From Pterois miles (Eukaryota > Chordata > Actinopteri > Perciformes > Scorpaenidae), in contig CAMQGK010000327.1 in assembly GCA_947000775.1 (NCBI GenBank), positions 930,001 through 994,000 on the forward strand: 64,000 nt of DNA, written 5' to 3'. Below the pieces are notes generated by a model, which searched no databases, was not told where the DNA came from, and saw only the letters and a list, made by a program, of their open reading frames with translations. Below are positions 37,318-48,869 of this stretch, one piece after another. Position 1 is the stretch's first letter; every line of letters begins with the position of its first letter. Made by a program: the position numbers and the translations under genes.

Positions 37318-38281
37318 ACCTGCCTGTGTGAGCCTGTATTTATTTGCTGTATTTCTGATATCTACCTCGCAGCAGCATGGAAGATTTGTTTCATTGATTG
37401 TATCTGCAAGCGTGCTATTAAACCGAGGGGCGGCCGATCCCCCACCGCCCGAGTTTCAGCGAGTGTGTGAGTGCGTGTCACTCAGGAGTGCCAGGCCACC
37501 TGTGGAGTGTGTGGATATTACTGCACAGCTGGGTGTGCTTTAATTTTAATTGGTTGGGCTACTTTGTGGCACGTCTGAGGGAATGAGAGGCGAATACAAC
37601 AGAGGGGGATGGCAGTTCCAGCAGGGCTTATAAACTAAAGACTGTAAAAACAACTATAAGTACGTAGCATTGATGTGTGGAGCTGTTGTGTTTATGTGCA
37701 TCACTTCCTTTGAGTTAATCTAAGTTACTGGCATCATGTGGTGTGTAAGTTAAGTCACAAAGGTCACAGGTCTGTAGATTGTTCATGTCAAGCTGAGGTC
37801 AACTCCAAGATTCAGTTAAGCTGTTAAATACACAAAGTCAGGGCTATTTTTTAACCAGAACTGAAACACTTCAGTTCAAAAATGCTGTCTGGGGATGTTT
37901 TCTTTTTTTTTGCCTTTTGTGGATCCATGTTATTATTTTGCACATTTTCATCCTTTTCGCACTCTAAAACAGTGGGAATATGTAGGTTTTTTCAGTAGTC
38001 TAGTCCATTAACTGCTGCCACCAACATTCATACAGGAGAAAAATTGTCAGAGAAGAGGAAACAATTTCAGTTTCTCCAAACACAATAGCAGCAACATACT
38101 GTAACAGAATACAATGCAGTTTACTGTAGTTGGAAAAAATGTTGAGTTTCTCAGACTAAATCATAGGCTGCAGGAAAAGTAGTGGAAGTTAAGGTAAACA
38201 AAGGAAAAAGTAACATCATAAATAACACTTAGATACCCACAAACATTCTCATATTGGTTAATTTTTTTTGCTTATTTACCA
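36302..38281. other. Intergenic, no gene seen
   Basis: It includes (TG)n at 37275-37313 and a G/A-rich block at 36780-37110. The frames at 36540-36764 and 37228-37543 have no support. Confidence 0.4.
37275..37313. repeat. (TG)n microsatellite
   Basis: About 19 TG units. Confidence 0.96.
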
Positions 38282-38986
38282 TAGGGATGTCATAATACCA
38301 GAAATTTAGTAGTCAATACCAATTCCAGTGAATTTCCAAGATTATTAATACCCAATTTGATACTGTGGTAAAAAATCAAAACAATAAACGCTTTGAGCTT
38401 AGTGTTAGGAAGTTAAACAGGCCATGATTCCCTCTCTAATGTCTATTTTATATTGACGTGAAAACATTTCCTTCAAACCTTCACCCAGTGGTCATTTTTG
38501 CTGAGTAGACCGTGAACATCTCATAATAACAACACAATGGCACCTCTGGTAACGTTAGTAGCTCCGCTGTTTATCCAAGCAGGACTGAGCCGCCCACCTG
38601 CTGCTAACAGGTAACCTTACTAACTTAACTGATTTCAACACAGATTTGTTCTTCACAGTGTCATAATGCATGCGTAACTGTCAGTAAGCTTCAATAAGAG
38701 GACTCGATAGTCACAGAGGCATGAAATGCCAAGAAAGCGTACAACGACTGTTCTCTGTTCCCATCACTGGCATTTTCCCTGTCTGCCAAAGTGGCGGGAG
38801 TGATTTCACCCACCGCTGCCAACAGTTTACCTACATTTGGCGGCTGGTGGGTGTTAATTTCAGACCCTGATAATCAGGGAAAAAATAGGGTGCGTCCCAT
38901 GGACAAGTCGATAGTGAGTCCTGTCACATTTTCAAAATTATAGCATCGGCTTTGTGCCGAAGTATCGGTTCTTGTGACATCCCTAA
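38282..38986. mobile_element. DNA transposon with 'tagggatgtca' inverted ends
   Basis: The left end is tagggatgtcataatacc. The right end, inverted, is ttagggatgtcacaagaacc. About 705 bp, no transposase. It is probably a hAT-type MITE, judging by the termini. Confidence 0.65.
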
Positions 38987-39099
38987 TAAATAAATAAATA
39001 AACACTGTAGAAAGTGACACCTTCTTTTATAGCATTTAAGTAGCTGAAAACTTTCTCTTCAGTCGTCAAATCTTGCATATTTTTCCACACAAAAATAAT

Positions 39100-39345
39100 G
39101 AAGAAAACAGACACACAGTATAACACAGTTAAATACAATCATTATTCATAATCATTATAGAGTAGAATAGCTGGTTAACATCAAAAATTGAGCTACAATC
39201 CTAACAACAGCATTATTTTGCATTTTGTCTTATATATTTTCGTCATTCAAGTTTTGTTAAAATGATCATTATAATATCGTATCGAGATTGTGAACCCAAT
39301 ATTGTGTATTGTATCGTGAGCTGGGTGAATCGTCACACCCCTTGG
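39100..39345. mobile_element. Fragment of a second MITE (tatcgtgagctgggtgaatc)
   Basis: attgtgtattgtatcgtgag followed by gaatcgtcacacccctt is a terminus pattern seen in fish hAT-like elements. Only one end is visible. Confidence 0.35.
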
Positions 39346-40842
39346 TAATACACTGACTATGAATAAGTACAATCTCAGTTCAAAATCTCAAAACTAGACT
39401 AGACTCATTGAACCAGCTGTCAAAGAACAAAACAGCATGATAAGCAGACCAGCGGTCATATCAACTTAACTGTAAAATCATCTAATGAACCGCAACAAGA
39501 GCTCATTCTTCGGCATGCTGGTCTGGATCACGATAGAATACAGTATGTTGTAGATGCATTTGCGTTCGCACGTAGTCACACACTATGAAACACTGGATTT
39601 ACTGCTGTCAGGAAAAAAAAAAATCACCCAAAGCTTAGCAGAGAGAGAGAAGAAAGTCAGAGTTAAAAGAAGAGGAAAGAGGGAGAAAGGCCTGGAGGAG
39701 CAGCTGTTGAGAGCTGCTCCTTGGGGAACTTCTGTACATGCTACAGGCTCCTCCCCATTGGCTAACATTACGGCGCTGCAGCTGTCTGGAGAATAAAACA
39801 CACACGATTCACAGTCTGAAACGCAGCATCCTCGCATCGACACACACAGAGGTAGTAAAGTTACACACTCACACAACGCCTATCTCAAATGTGTACTTGT
39901 GTGTTAAAGCGAGGCTCCTGAAATGGCATACATACCTAGAAGCATGTTGAGTTGCAGAGCGTAATGAAAGAGTTGCACATTCTTTGCACTTGACCTTGTT
40001 GCCCAACTCTCAGTACACCTTAAAACACACATACACACCTGCCCGAGGCCAAACATACACAGAGCCAAGAAAGACAGCGGCTGTATTTACATCATCCAGC
40101 CGGCTTACACAGCTCCTCCACCTCCTCTATCTCATTTTTTGATTTCCATCACATATGCACATACACACATGCTGTGAATAGTGTTTGTTTCCCTGGTGTG
40201 TTGTAACAGGAATAGCAGTAACAGTGAGAGCAACTTAAGGCATCCCAAGAGTACACCTGATAATTACTATCATATGCTCCACTGGCTTACTAATGGAGCT
40301 TTGCTATTGCTGTATATCCCACTGTGTCCTCTTTTTTTTTTTTTTTCTTTCTCTCACATTTTCGTCATCGTCTTGCTGTCGGAATAAACCAGATCCTGTG
40401 TGCGACGTTTGTGTTGTTGAACAAAGGTGAGAGTGTCTGATAGGTCTTCTTTTTTCCACTCATTTATACGCTCTTTTCCATTTTCAATCTCCCCTTCTGA
40501 CCTCAGTTTCTATTTCATACCATTCATCCTCTCTTGCGACCTTACACGCTTCCTTCAACTTAATGGAAAAAAAAAACTACCAGCTATCTTGTGATGAGAG
40601 TCTGCTTATTGCAGAGCCAGAAGGGTCTTATCAAGCGGCTCTGTGCAGTAATAGAAAACACTGCGTTAGCGTTTAGTCGCTGGCAGCTGCTGTGCCGGTG
40701 TGTCTACCTGTGTCAAGGTTTTCCTTCTCTTTGTGAGTGTGTGAGGGAGGAACCCTGGTGTTTCTCTCAGCATGCGTCCTTATCAGCTTATCAGACCTGT
40801 CCACTTTATTTGATGCTGGATCAGAGGACATAGCTCTGCCTA

Positions 40843-40873
<31 letters not shown>

Positions 40874-42575
40874 GGCAGAAAAAAGGTATGTTTGCTTAAG
40901 AGTGTGAGAGAGTTAGAGAGAGAGTACTGTCAGGGTGTTAGTGTAAATTATTTACTTCCAAAACCGCCAGACTCTCCTCCCTCATCCATGCACCGCCTGG
41001 CCGTGTCTGTCTCTTACCACCCTGTTGTGTCCATACTCACACTATAGAAATGTGCAGTATTGCAACAACAGTGCAGAACTGGAGCATATATACATAATAA
41101 AAAAAGTTTAACGGTCACTCTATCCTAACAGTAGTGTACGAGACAGGTAATCTGAAAAAAAAAATCATGTTCGTCTTTGTCCTCCAGTGCTTCTAATGCA
41201 GACCTGGGTATTATACGGCCCGCGAGCCCTTGTGATGGTTCTGCCCGGCCCAGGAGGTCTCAGACAAAACACACAATTTTATTTAAGAGGATAAAGAAAC
41301 CGTAAAGAAAATAGCTTTTGTTTTGAAATGCTTGTGTATTGTTAGTGTTCTTCTTCCTGTCACACTTGATGTAAATGATGCTTGAAGTAGCGTCACTTTC
41401 TGAGGTGGCATGGAGGTTGGCGGTAAAGCTGTGTGCTCAGTTTGCAACAAACATGTGGATGTATTCTTTGAATACAAAGTTTGTGACCCGGCAGCCATGT
41501 TGAGATAAACTGAGGAAATACCAAACACCGCCCACCAGCTGGAGCAAGCTTTCTCATTTTAGAGCTAAACAGTAACTACGAGGTGTTTCTGAAAACATTT
41601 GAGGAGAAAAATAGCCATTACAGTAACAGAATATTGATCTATATTTGATCAGCGCTGCCTAGTTTGACCATTTTGAGTCTGCGAGTGATTGACAGCTGCC
41701 TCTGTTGAAACCAGCCAATAGGAACGCTCTCTCTCTGACCTGTGATTTGCCAAAGTCTCCCGTCACGAACTAGATGTTCTAAAGTCTTAAAACAGAGCCA
41801 TGAGGAAGTGCACAAGTCTAGTTTTCAATCAAAACACTTGAATTACATTATGCTGAAAGGTTATTATGGGATTTTTGCCCAATGATGACAGAAACATTCT
41901 GCCTACTGTAGCTTTAACTTAAGCACTCTCAGGTCTCTGGTCACGACCTGTACTGCATGAAACGCTGTCTGAGGGCATGCTTCTGTTCTGAGCCACATGC
42001 TGCAGGGTAAGGGGCAGCACGGGTGGGGCAAGAGGGGCTGACATTCCTTACTAATTGTATGTGTTATGTGTTCTGTGTGTGTGTGTGTGTGTGTAATGTC
42101 TGTGTTTATGCTTCGCTGTGCAGAATAGTTTGGAAAACTGCCACCAAGACATGCGTTTGTGAAGTCGACCTCTGCCACACCGGGGCCAGGTTTTATGTTT
42201 CAAAGGTTAGCCGTTGCGCTACAGTAAGAACGAGGTCGGGGGTCATATAAGGGGACAATTGTCCAACTGTGATTCTGCTTGAGGGTGCTTTCTGTGTCTT
42301 CTAAGTATATATATTTCAAAATAACAATCTGCTCGTATGAATCTGTGTTAGTTTTGCTGCGTTTGCTCTATTGGCAAAAGACATAGTGCAGCACTGATTC
42401 AACCTGTGCCCGGCCTGTAAAAGATTTTACATTTGCCAGTTGTAGCCCTCAGGGGAACAGGTCTGTTTCCAAGTAGAAGTCCTTTGCTGAAGAGGAAATT
42501 ATGTATTAATCCGTGAGGCAGCAGTTTGTTTAAAAAACACAGAAGAAGACGACATTGGCTGCAAAGGGTGATTGT
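39346..42575. other. Intergenic, no gene seen
   Basis: It holds CA repeats at 40849-40873 and TG repeats at 42076-42094. A MITE-like block lies at about 41560-41915 (cagccaataggaacgct). The 41190-41520 stretch resembles a DNA-transposon remnant. Open frames here are short and unsupported. Confidence 0.4.
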
Positions 42576-42579
42576 GAGC

Positions 42580-42738
42580 GCAAATGGTTGTCTGTCTCTA
42601 TGTGCCCTGTGATGGACTGGCGACCTGTCCAGGGTGAACCCCGCCTTCGCCCAATGCCAGCTGGGATCGGCTCCAGCCCCCCCCCCCACCCCCCCATGAC
42701 CTCTAATGGGATAAGCAGTTGCAGATGGATGGAACTAG
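42580..42738 (+). mobile_element. Non-LTR retrotransposon 3' end (gtgatggactggcgacctgt)
   Basis: gtgatggactggcgacctgt, then ccagctgggatcggctccag, a C-run and a gcagatggatgg end. A second copy is at 63383-63520. Confidence 0.7.
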
Positions 42739-42756
42739 GGATCTCGAAGTGAATGT

Positions 42757-43322
42757 GATAATAACATGGTAATAAGGCGTTAGCGCAGCTGTTTAAGCGT
42801 CACTAATTTCTTTAATGCAACTTGTGATTTATCGGTTGTAGTGGGCTCAGCTCAGTTCAAAGTTAGTGAAGATACTGGTATCATATGAAACTAGAAAACC
42901 TAAAGAAATCATTGGTAATAAGCAGGGTTGGAAATTAGCACCAGCCACCAGCCAAATGCTGGTAAAATATGTAAGTGGCTGCTAGATTTGCTTCACTCAC
43001 CAGCCATAAAAACAATGGTAATCTACGGAGTGGCTGCTAGATTTTGGAGGACAAAAATGTTAATCTCCAACACAACCATGTCATACTAGCTTGTCATGGA
43101 GGCTAAAAAAATGCTCCAAATGTGTGCTACATTTTGCCAAGGAAAAACGTGTCATTTCCATTGTCAAAGGTTCCTGAAAATGGATTCTCTGGGTACCTAC
43201 AAGTCTCCCCTTTACAGACATGCCCACTTTATGATAATCACAGTCAGTTTGGATCAAGTCATAGTCAAGTCAGCACACTGACACACTGACAGCTGTTGTT
43301 GCCTGTTGGGCTGCAGTTTGCT
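42757..43322 (+). mobile_element. 'agggctgtca' TIR element with an inserted MITE
   Basis: It carries gtcactaatttctttaatgc, gtatcatatgaaactagaaa and acatgcccactttatgataa in consensus order. It is interrupted at 42922-43074. The 3' terminus is missing. Confidence 0.7.
42922..43074 (+). mobile_element. Small MITE with 'gttggaaatta' inverted ends, copy 1
   Basis: It starts gcagggttggaaattagcac and ends gttaatctccaacac. It shares accagccaaatgctgg and aagtggctgctagattt with copy 2. About 153 bp. Confidence 0.75.
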
Positions 43323-43339
43323 GGTTCCCCTGTAGACCC

Positions 43340-44740
43340 TACCGTGATCCACTAGAATAAAGGTTTTAGTTGTTCATATGCCAACAATGCTCCGTTTCGT
43401 TTTTGCTCAAGATAACACTAACAAGCACTTTTTTCAGTATATTTTGAACAGAAGCAGCCAGTTCCACATCATCCTGTTTACTGCTCCTGCTCCACTATAA
43501 TAGTATGTTACTGTAAATGATTTACTCCCCAAACCTCCAGACTCACTTCCACTGACAAGTTGCGTCTGTTCTTCAAATTTAATGAAATTTCTCAGGAATA
43601 AAAACTCTGTTCCAACAGTAAAACCAAAACAGTCTCTTACTTTTGAAGGTGGATATGTGTCATAGGCTTTTTGTTGAATTGCTCAGTGTACAGAGAGAAT
43701 CTCGCCAAATCATATATTATTTATGTTTTATGTTTGTGAAGCAGGAAAAATTCGGCAGCAATACGACCACAGAGATTAAATAAACTATGATCAGCAGCCA
43801 TTCAGCCAGCATCCCTTTTGTTAGCTCTCAGAAAAGCAACGCTGTCTGTGGCATTTTCAGTATTCTGTGGATGACATTTTCTGCAGGTGGGAAGTTAACT
43901 TCTCCCTCTCCTGTGTGACAGACCTATCAGTGAGCCCCGGCTTAGCTCGGGGGAGTTTGTCAGGCTTACCTGGTGTTAGCGATGGGACATCTTTGTCTGC
44001 TTGGGGTTATGTGTATGTGTGTATTAAGAAAACACACAATATACATTCCATATCGCCTGTTCACTGCAGTGAGCAGCTGTTAACAGCATTACGCACTGTG
44101 TATGGGGTGTTATTTCTCCTGAAGTAAAGTGTGCCCTCAGGTGATGCTTTCTTACTGCATTCCTCACACACTAACACTTTAAGGCATGTAGGAAACAACA
44201 TGTTCTGGTATGTCACAGGAGTGTTAACCAACCTATTGAGATTGCAGGTCTTCTAGAGAAAGATTGGAAAAAAAAAGACAGAGTTAGAGGGAAGGATGAA
44301 GGGGTGTGTATCCATGGCAACGGAGCTGGTCCGTGGTGTTTTTAAGAGAAGTGTATGATGATTGCAAGGGAAGGCAAATGGATTCCCTGTGGGGTTTACT
44401 TCTTTGTAGCTGTGGCCCCTTTTTGTGAAAACCATTACTGAAAATGCATGTGTGTGATATAGTGTGTGTGTGTGTGGTGTGTGTGTGTGGTGTGTGTGTG
44501 TGAGACATTTTGAGTGTGCGCGTCCTCTCAGTCCTCTCTGTGAAGTGAGTTGTTGCGGCACATAATCACCTCCAAGGCTTGATTCCCAGTTGAATCGCAA
44601 AAAATCAAGGTCTGGGAAATGTGAACTGGAAAGAAATTCATTTATTTAACTTCTTTACTTTCATAGTGGTGGTACATGAATGCAACCTGATCCCATGCTG
44701 ATCATTTTTGAGCATTTTGATACTAAAAACATAGTGTACT
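43340..44740. other. Intergenic, no gene seen
   Basis: Mixed sequence with GT repeats at 44460-44502. No convincing coding region. Confidence 0.45.
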
Positions 44741-44863
44741 TTAAAGGCAGGGTTGTTTAAAGATTTTAGAAGCAGTTTTTTCCTAGCCATCACTCTGGTC
44801 TTCAAATCTCACCACAAGTTCTCAGTTGGACTGAGGTCAGGGCTCTGATTTGGCTATTCTAGG

Positions 44864-45390
44864 TCATTCATTGTCCTTGAACCATTTCTTCACTACCTGG
44901 GCAGTGTGTTTTAGATCACTGTCCGGCCAGTACGTCCAGTTGTGTCCAAGCTGGAGTTTCTCAGCAGATTCTTTTAAGTTTCCATCAAGGATCCTGATGT
45001 AATCCTCCTTTTTCATGGTTCGTTGGATCTTTACGAGGTTCCCTGTGCCACTGGAAGAGAAGCATCCCCACAGCATTATGCTTCCACCACCATACTTGAC
45101 GGTTGGCAGTGTTCTTGGGCTTGATGCTTCTCCTTTCTTCTTCCAGACATACTGAACATCCATATGGCCAAATAACTCCAACTTTGTCTCATCAGACCAG
45201 AGGATGGTTGACCAAAAGCTGGGATCTTGCTTCAGGAGACCTTCTACATGCTTCTTTTTGAGCAGAGGTGTCTTCCGAGGCCTACGTCCATAGAGACCTC
45301 CTCTGTACAAGACTCGCTCGATGGTGGACCGTGACACCTTTGTCCCTGTCTGGTTGAGTGTTTCCATTAGGGCCTTGGTTGTGGTCCGGG
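44864..45390 (-). pseudogene. Tc1-like transposase, central fragment (element 1)
   Basis: Resumes TTTKALMETLNQTGTKVSRS and covers the first two catalytic Asp positions (WSDE, DSD). It ends at a stop just before the third catalytic residue, which survives in another frame near 44820. Confidence 0.85.
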
Positions 45391-45629
45391 GGGTTGTTGT
45401 TGACCTCCCGGGAGATTTTCCTGGCAAGTTTGGCAGACACCTTACGTTTCCTGCCACGCCCTCTGAGGTTTTTAACAGTATTGAACCTCTTGTGCTTGTT
45501 GATGATGCTCTGGACGGTCGACACAGGGACATCATACTGCTTTGAAATGGCCTTGTAAGCTTTTCCTTCATTGTGGGCACTCACAAGACACTGACGTAAG
45601 TCTCCACTGAGCTCTTTCTTCTTTACCAT
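45282..45629 (-). pseudogene. Tc1-like transposase, N-terminal fragment (element 1)
   Basis: Reads MVKKKELSGDLRQCLVSAHN with the DNA-binding domain (SKQYDVPVSTVQSIINKH) and goes out of frame after SREVNNNPP at the six-base C run. The remaining residues are frameshift product. Confidence 0.85.
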
Positions 45630-45859
45630 GAGGACCAGAAATTGGGAATGACCAGAACATTTTTCCTCAATTTATACTTTTCTGAAAAGATGCTATTTAT
45701 TATTTTTTTGAAATCATTGTTTAAAACTTGGTCAATAACAAAGCTAATTTTCCATTGTAACATCTTGAAATGACTACAGGCCAAAGATTCATACATTTTG
45801 TTGGGATATTGTTAGCGGTATGAATAATTCTGAACATGAGCAAAATATCTCTTCTATCT

Positions 45860-45860
<1 letters not shown>

Positions 45861-45898
<38 letters not shown>
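45861..45898. repeat. (TA)n microsatellite between Tc1-like elements
   Basis: About 17 TA units. TA is the Tc1 target and its duplication, which may have seeded or attracted insertions here. Confidence 0.95.
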
Positions 45899-46730
45899 CC
45901 AAAAGTATTGGCTCACCTCCCCACCTGTGATGTCCCATTCTTAATCTATAGGGTTTAATATGACGTTGGTCCACCAACCTGGGAAGGCTTTCTACAAGGT
46001 TTAGGAGTGTGTTTATGGGACCAAGCCCAGCTCCTGAAAACCAACCCCACACCATAATTCCCCCTCCACCAAACACTTGGCACAATGCTGTCAGACAAAT
46101 ACTGTTCCCCTGGCAACCGCCAAACCCAGACTTGTCCATCAGTTCGCCAGATGAACGCGTCTCCACTGCTCTAGAGTCCAGTGGCGGCGTGCTCTACACC
46201 ACTGCATCCGATGCTTTGCGTTGCACTTGGTGATATATGGCTTGGATGCAGCTGCTCGGCCATGGGAACCCATTCCATGAAGTGCTCTACGTACTGTTCT
46301 TGAGCTAATCCGAAGGCTACATGAAGTTTGGAGGTCTGTAGCGATTGGCTCTGCAGAAAGTTGGCTACCTCTGCGCACTATGAGCCTCAGCATCCGCTGA
46401 CCCCGCTCTGTCATTTGTTCCAGTGGTCTACCACTTTGTGGCTGAATTGCTGCCGTTCCCAGTCGCTTCCACTTTGTTATGATACCACTGACAGTTGACT
46501 GTGGAATGTTTAGGAGTGAGGAAATTTCACGACTAGACTTGTTTCCGAGGTGGCGTCCTATCACAGTACAACGCTGGAATTCACTGAGCTCCTGAGAGCG
46601 ACCCGTTCTTTCACAAATGTTTGTAGAAACAGTCTGCATGCCTTGGTGCTTAACTTTATACACCTGTGGCCACAGAAGTGACGGGAACATCTGATTTCAA
46701 TTATTTGGATGGGTGAGTGAGTTATTACAT
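45897..46730 (-). mobile_element. Tc1-like transposon 2, internally deleted
   Basis: Terminus gccaaaagtattggctcacc at 45898. The other end near 46727 reads ctcactcacccatccaaata on the - strand. The transposase N-terminal half is open from 46690 to 46139. The region holding the first catalytic Asp is deleted near 46150, and a larger deletion of about 350 bp near 46015 removes the rest of the core. Both ends remain, so it is a non-autonomous derivative. Confidence 0.88.
46139..46690 (-). pseudogene. Tc1-like transposase N-terminal half (element 2)
   Basis: 183 residues: GRSQELSEFQRCTVIGRHLG, then the helix-turn-helix with SSLLNIPQSTVSGIITKWKR and the second DNA-binding part with LRISSRTVRRALHGMG. 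It stops soon after WTLEQWRRV, where an intact enzyme would continue with the SDE motif. Confidence 0.88.
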
Positions 46731-46734
46731 TTTT

Positions 46735-47640
46735 CCATATTTGTTACACTTAAATGTTTCAGATCATCAAACAAATTGTAACTTTAGACAAAGATAACTG
46801 CGTAAATGGAAAATGCAGTTTTTAAATGATGATTTTATTTATCAAGGGTAAAAAGCTCCAAACCTACCTGGCCCTATGTAAAAAAGTAATTGCCCCCTAA
46901 ACTTAATAATTGGTTGTGCCATCTTTGGCAGCAACAACTGAACTCAAGCATTTGCGATAACTAGCGATGAGTTTTTTACATCGCCGTGGAGGAGTTTTGG
47001 CCCACTCTTTTTTACACAGTTGTCTTAATTCAGCCACACTGGAGGGTTTGAGCATGAACAGCCTGTTTAAGGTCATGTCACAGCATCTCAATCGGACTGA
47101 AGTCTGGACTTTGACTAGGCCTCTCCAAAACCTTCATTTAGTTATTTTTTTTTTTTAAAGCCATCAGAGGTGGACTTGCTGGTGTGTTTTGGATCATTGT
47201 CCTGCTGCATAACCCAAGTGTGCTTGAGCTTGAGGTCACGAACTGATGGTCCGACATTCTCCTTTAGGATTTTCTGGTAGAGAGCAGAATTCATGGTTCC
47301 TCCAGTTATAGCAAGTCATCCAGGTCCACTTTCGGGGAAGGTTCACCACTGTTCCAAGTTTCTCCATTTGTGGATAATGGCTCTCACAGCGGTTCGCTGG
47401 AGTCCCAAAGCCTTAGAAATGGCTTTGTAACCCTTTCCAGACTGATAGATGTCAGTGACTGACCTTGGATTTCTTTAGATCGCGTCATGATGTGTTGCTT
47501 TTTGAGATCTTTTAGCCTCCTTCACTTTGTCAGACAGGCTCTATTGAAGTGATTTCTTGATTCAGCAGGCTTGGTAGTAATCAGACCTGGATGTGGCGTG
47601 TGAAACTGAACTCAGCTTTCCAAAAGATTGTGGTTAATCA
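46735..47640 (-). mobile_element. Tc1-like transposon 3, internally deleted
   Basis: The left part (46735-46900) contains ctacctggccctatgtaaaa then aagtaattgcccc. 46903-47091 encodes the transposase C-terminus (KPSSVAELRQLCKKEWAKTP, ending VVAAKDGTTNY). 47335-47540 holds the N-terminal part. The catalytic core between them is missing at about 47330. Same orientation as elements 1 and 2. Confidence 0.82.
46903..47091 (-). pseudogene. Tc1-like transposase C-terminal fragment (element 3)
   Basis: Ends KKLIASYRKCLSSVVAAKDG and TTNY with a stop, the normal end of this transposase group. Upstream frame is broken. Confidence 0.82.
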
Positions 47641-48560
47641 AAGACACCATACGTTCATGCTGAATATAATAAATAATATTATTAAATATTAAATATTATT
47701 CTTAATAAATCTCGATGTGGTTCTGTGGCCATTTTTTTTTGCAGCTGTAGATTGATGTAATGGTAGTGAAGCTATAATGTATAGCTTCAGATGTTCCCAT
47801 TAATGTGTCCACCCCCCTAGCACTCATAGCACTGCAATGCACTTTGCAACTGCATTTACTAAACAGCTTGTGTCCACCAAAGTGCACAGGCTCATTTAAA
47901 TTCACAGCAATTTCCAATATGAATGCATAATGCCTCCCCCACCCCTATCTGTAACTGTGGGTCTCTCTCACACACAGTCACTCAGTTTAACGCTGCTGTT
48001 CGCCCACTCTCTCCACCATAGTTAGTACTACAGTTGAGCAGGTTGTTTGTGTCAACCCTGACAGACACAACCTGTATGTATGTATGTATGCTCAACGCAT
48101 TATTCATTGCAATATAAGTAGGTTGCCTGGCAACAGGAGTAAACACTGATGTACCACAAACATTGCAATTGTGTGCTGCATATATAACGGTAGCTTCCTC
48201 TTGGGTCAGCACTCTTTGCATGACACCCTTTTTTCTCGTTCTTTCACTGCCGGGGCTTTCCCCAGTGTGCTGCCTATTTCTTTCCAACATTTAATGTCAT
48301 GTGACTGTCCCTGTGGTCTCTCAATGAACAGCTGTAGAGATGTTTGTACAGGCGAAGCTGCTTCGCCAATCTTCCCTCAAAGGCATCCACGTTGAAATAA
48401 AAGCCGCAGTGGGCGTGTTGTTACGAACATTCAGAGGTGCACATCCAAGCACTGCGACAACTTGCGGAGCCTTCGCCTCAGCTCACCTCACGCCGGCTTC
48501 ACTACAGTGACCATAAACCAGGCTTAAGACTATGTGTTTGTGTGTTGGGGGAATTGGGGC
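47641..48560. other. Intergenic; possible Harbinger-like remnant
   Basis: On the - strand near 48300-48200 a frame reads HDIKCWKEIGSTLGKAPAVK, which recalls the Myb-like/MADF proteins of PIF-Harbinger elements. The block 48400-48525 has the GC-rich character of a transposon end. Weak evidence. Confidence 0.3.
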
Positions 48561-48589
48561 TGATAGCCACAATACAGGTCATCTACTAA

Positions 48590-48860
48590 CTAATCTGAAG
48601 ATCAGAGGTTCGATCCACAGCTCCAGTCTGCCTGTTGAAGTGTCCTTGGGCCAGATACTGAACCTCAAATTGCTCCCGAAGGCTGTACCATGAGTGTGTG
48701 TGAGTGAGCATTAGTTTACATCCTGATGAGCAGATGGCACCTTGTATGATAGCAATCAGTGTATGAATGTGTGTGAATGGGGTAAATGTGGTGTAAAAGC
48801 GCATTGAGCGGTCAGAAAACTAGAAAGGCGTTATATAAATGCTAGTCCATTTACCATTAC
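48590..48860 (+). mobile_element. tRNA-derived SINE, family 2
   Basis: Box B ggttcgatcc at 48608-48617, then gtgtccttgggccagatact, ending ttatataaatgctagtccat. Box A is weak. Related to the fragment at 7900-8080. Confidence 0.7.
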
Positions 48861-48869
48861 CAGCATTCA

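Larger units (their letters stand above)
44755..45850 (-). mobile_element. Tc1-like transposon 1, inactivated
   Basis: Transposase remains span 45629 down to about 44810. MVKKKELSGDLRQCLVSAHN and the paired-like helix region with GRGRKRK give way to a second frame with STIERVLYRGGLYGRRPRKT, then the catalytic WSDETKLELFG, DSDLKHTA and, in a third frame, QSPDLSPTENLW. The frame breaks at a run of six C on the coding strand (45388-45393) and again near 44862. The 3' quarter is missing. It is a cut-and-paste DD34E family member, dead. Confidence 0.88.

Noticed and set aside
45321..45558. + strand frames over the Tc1-like element
   Set aside because: Antisense shadows of the transposase remains.
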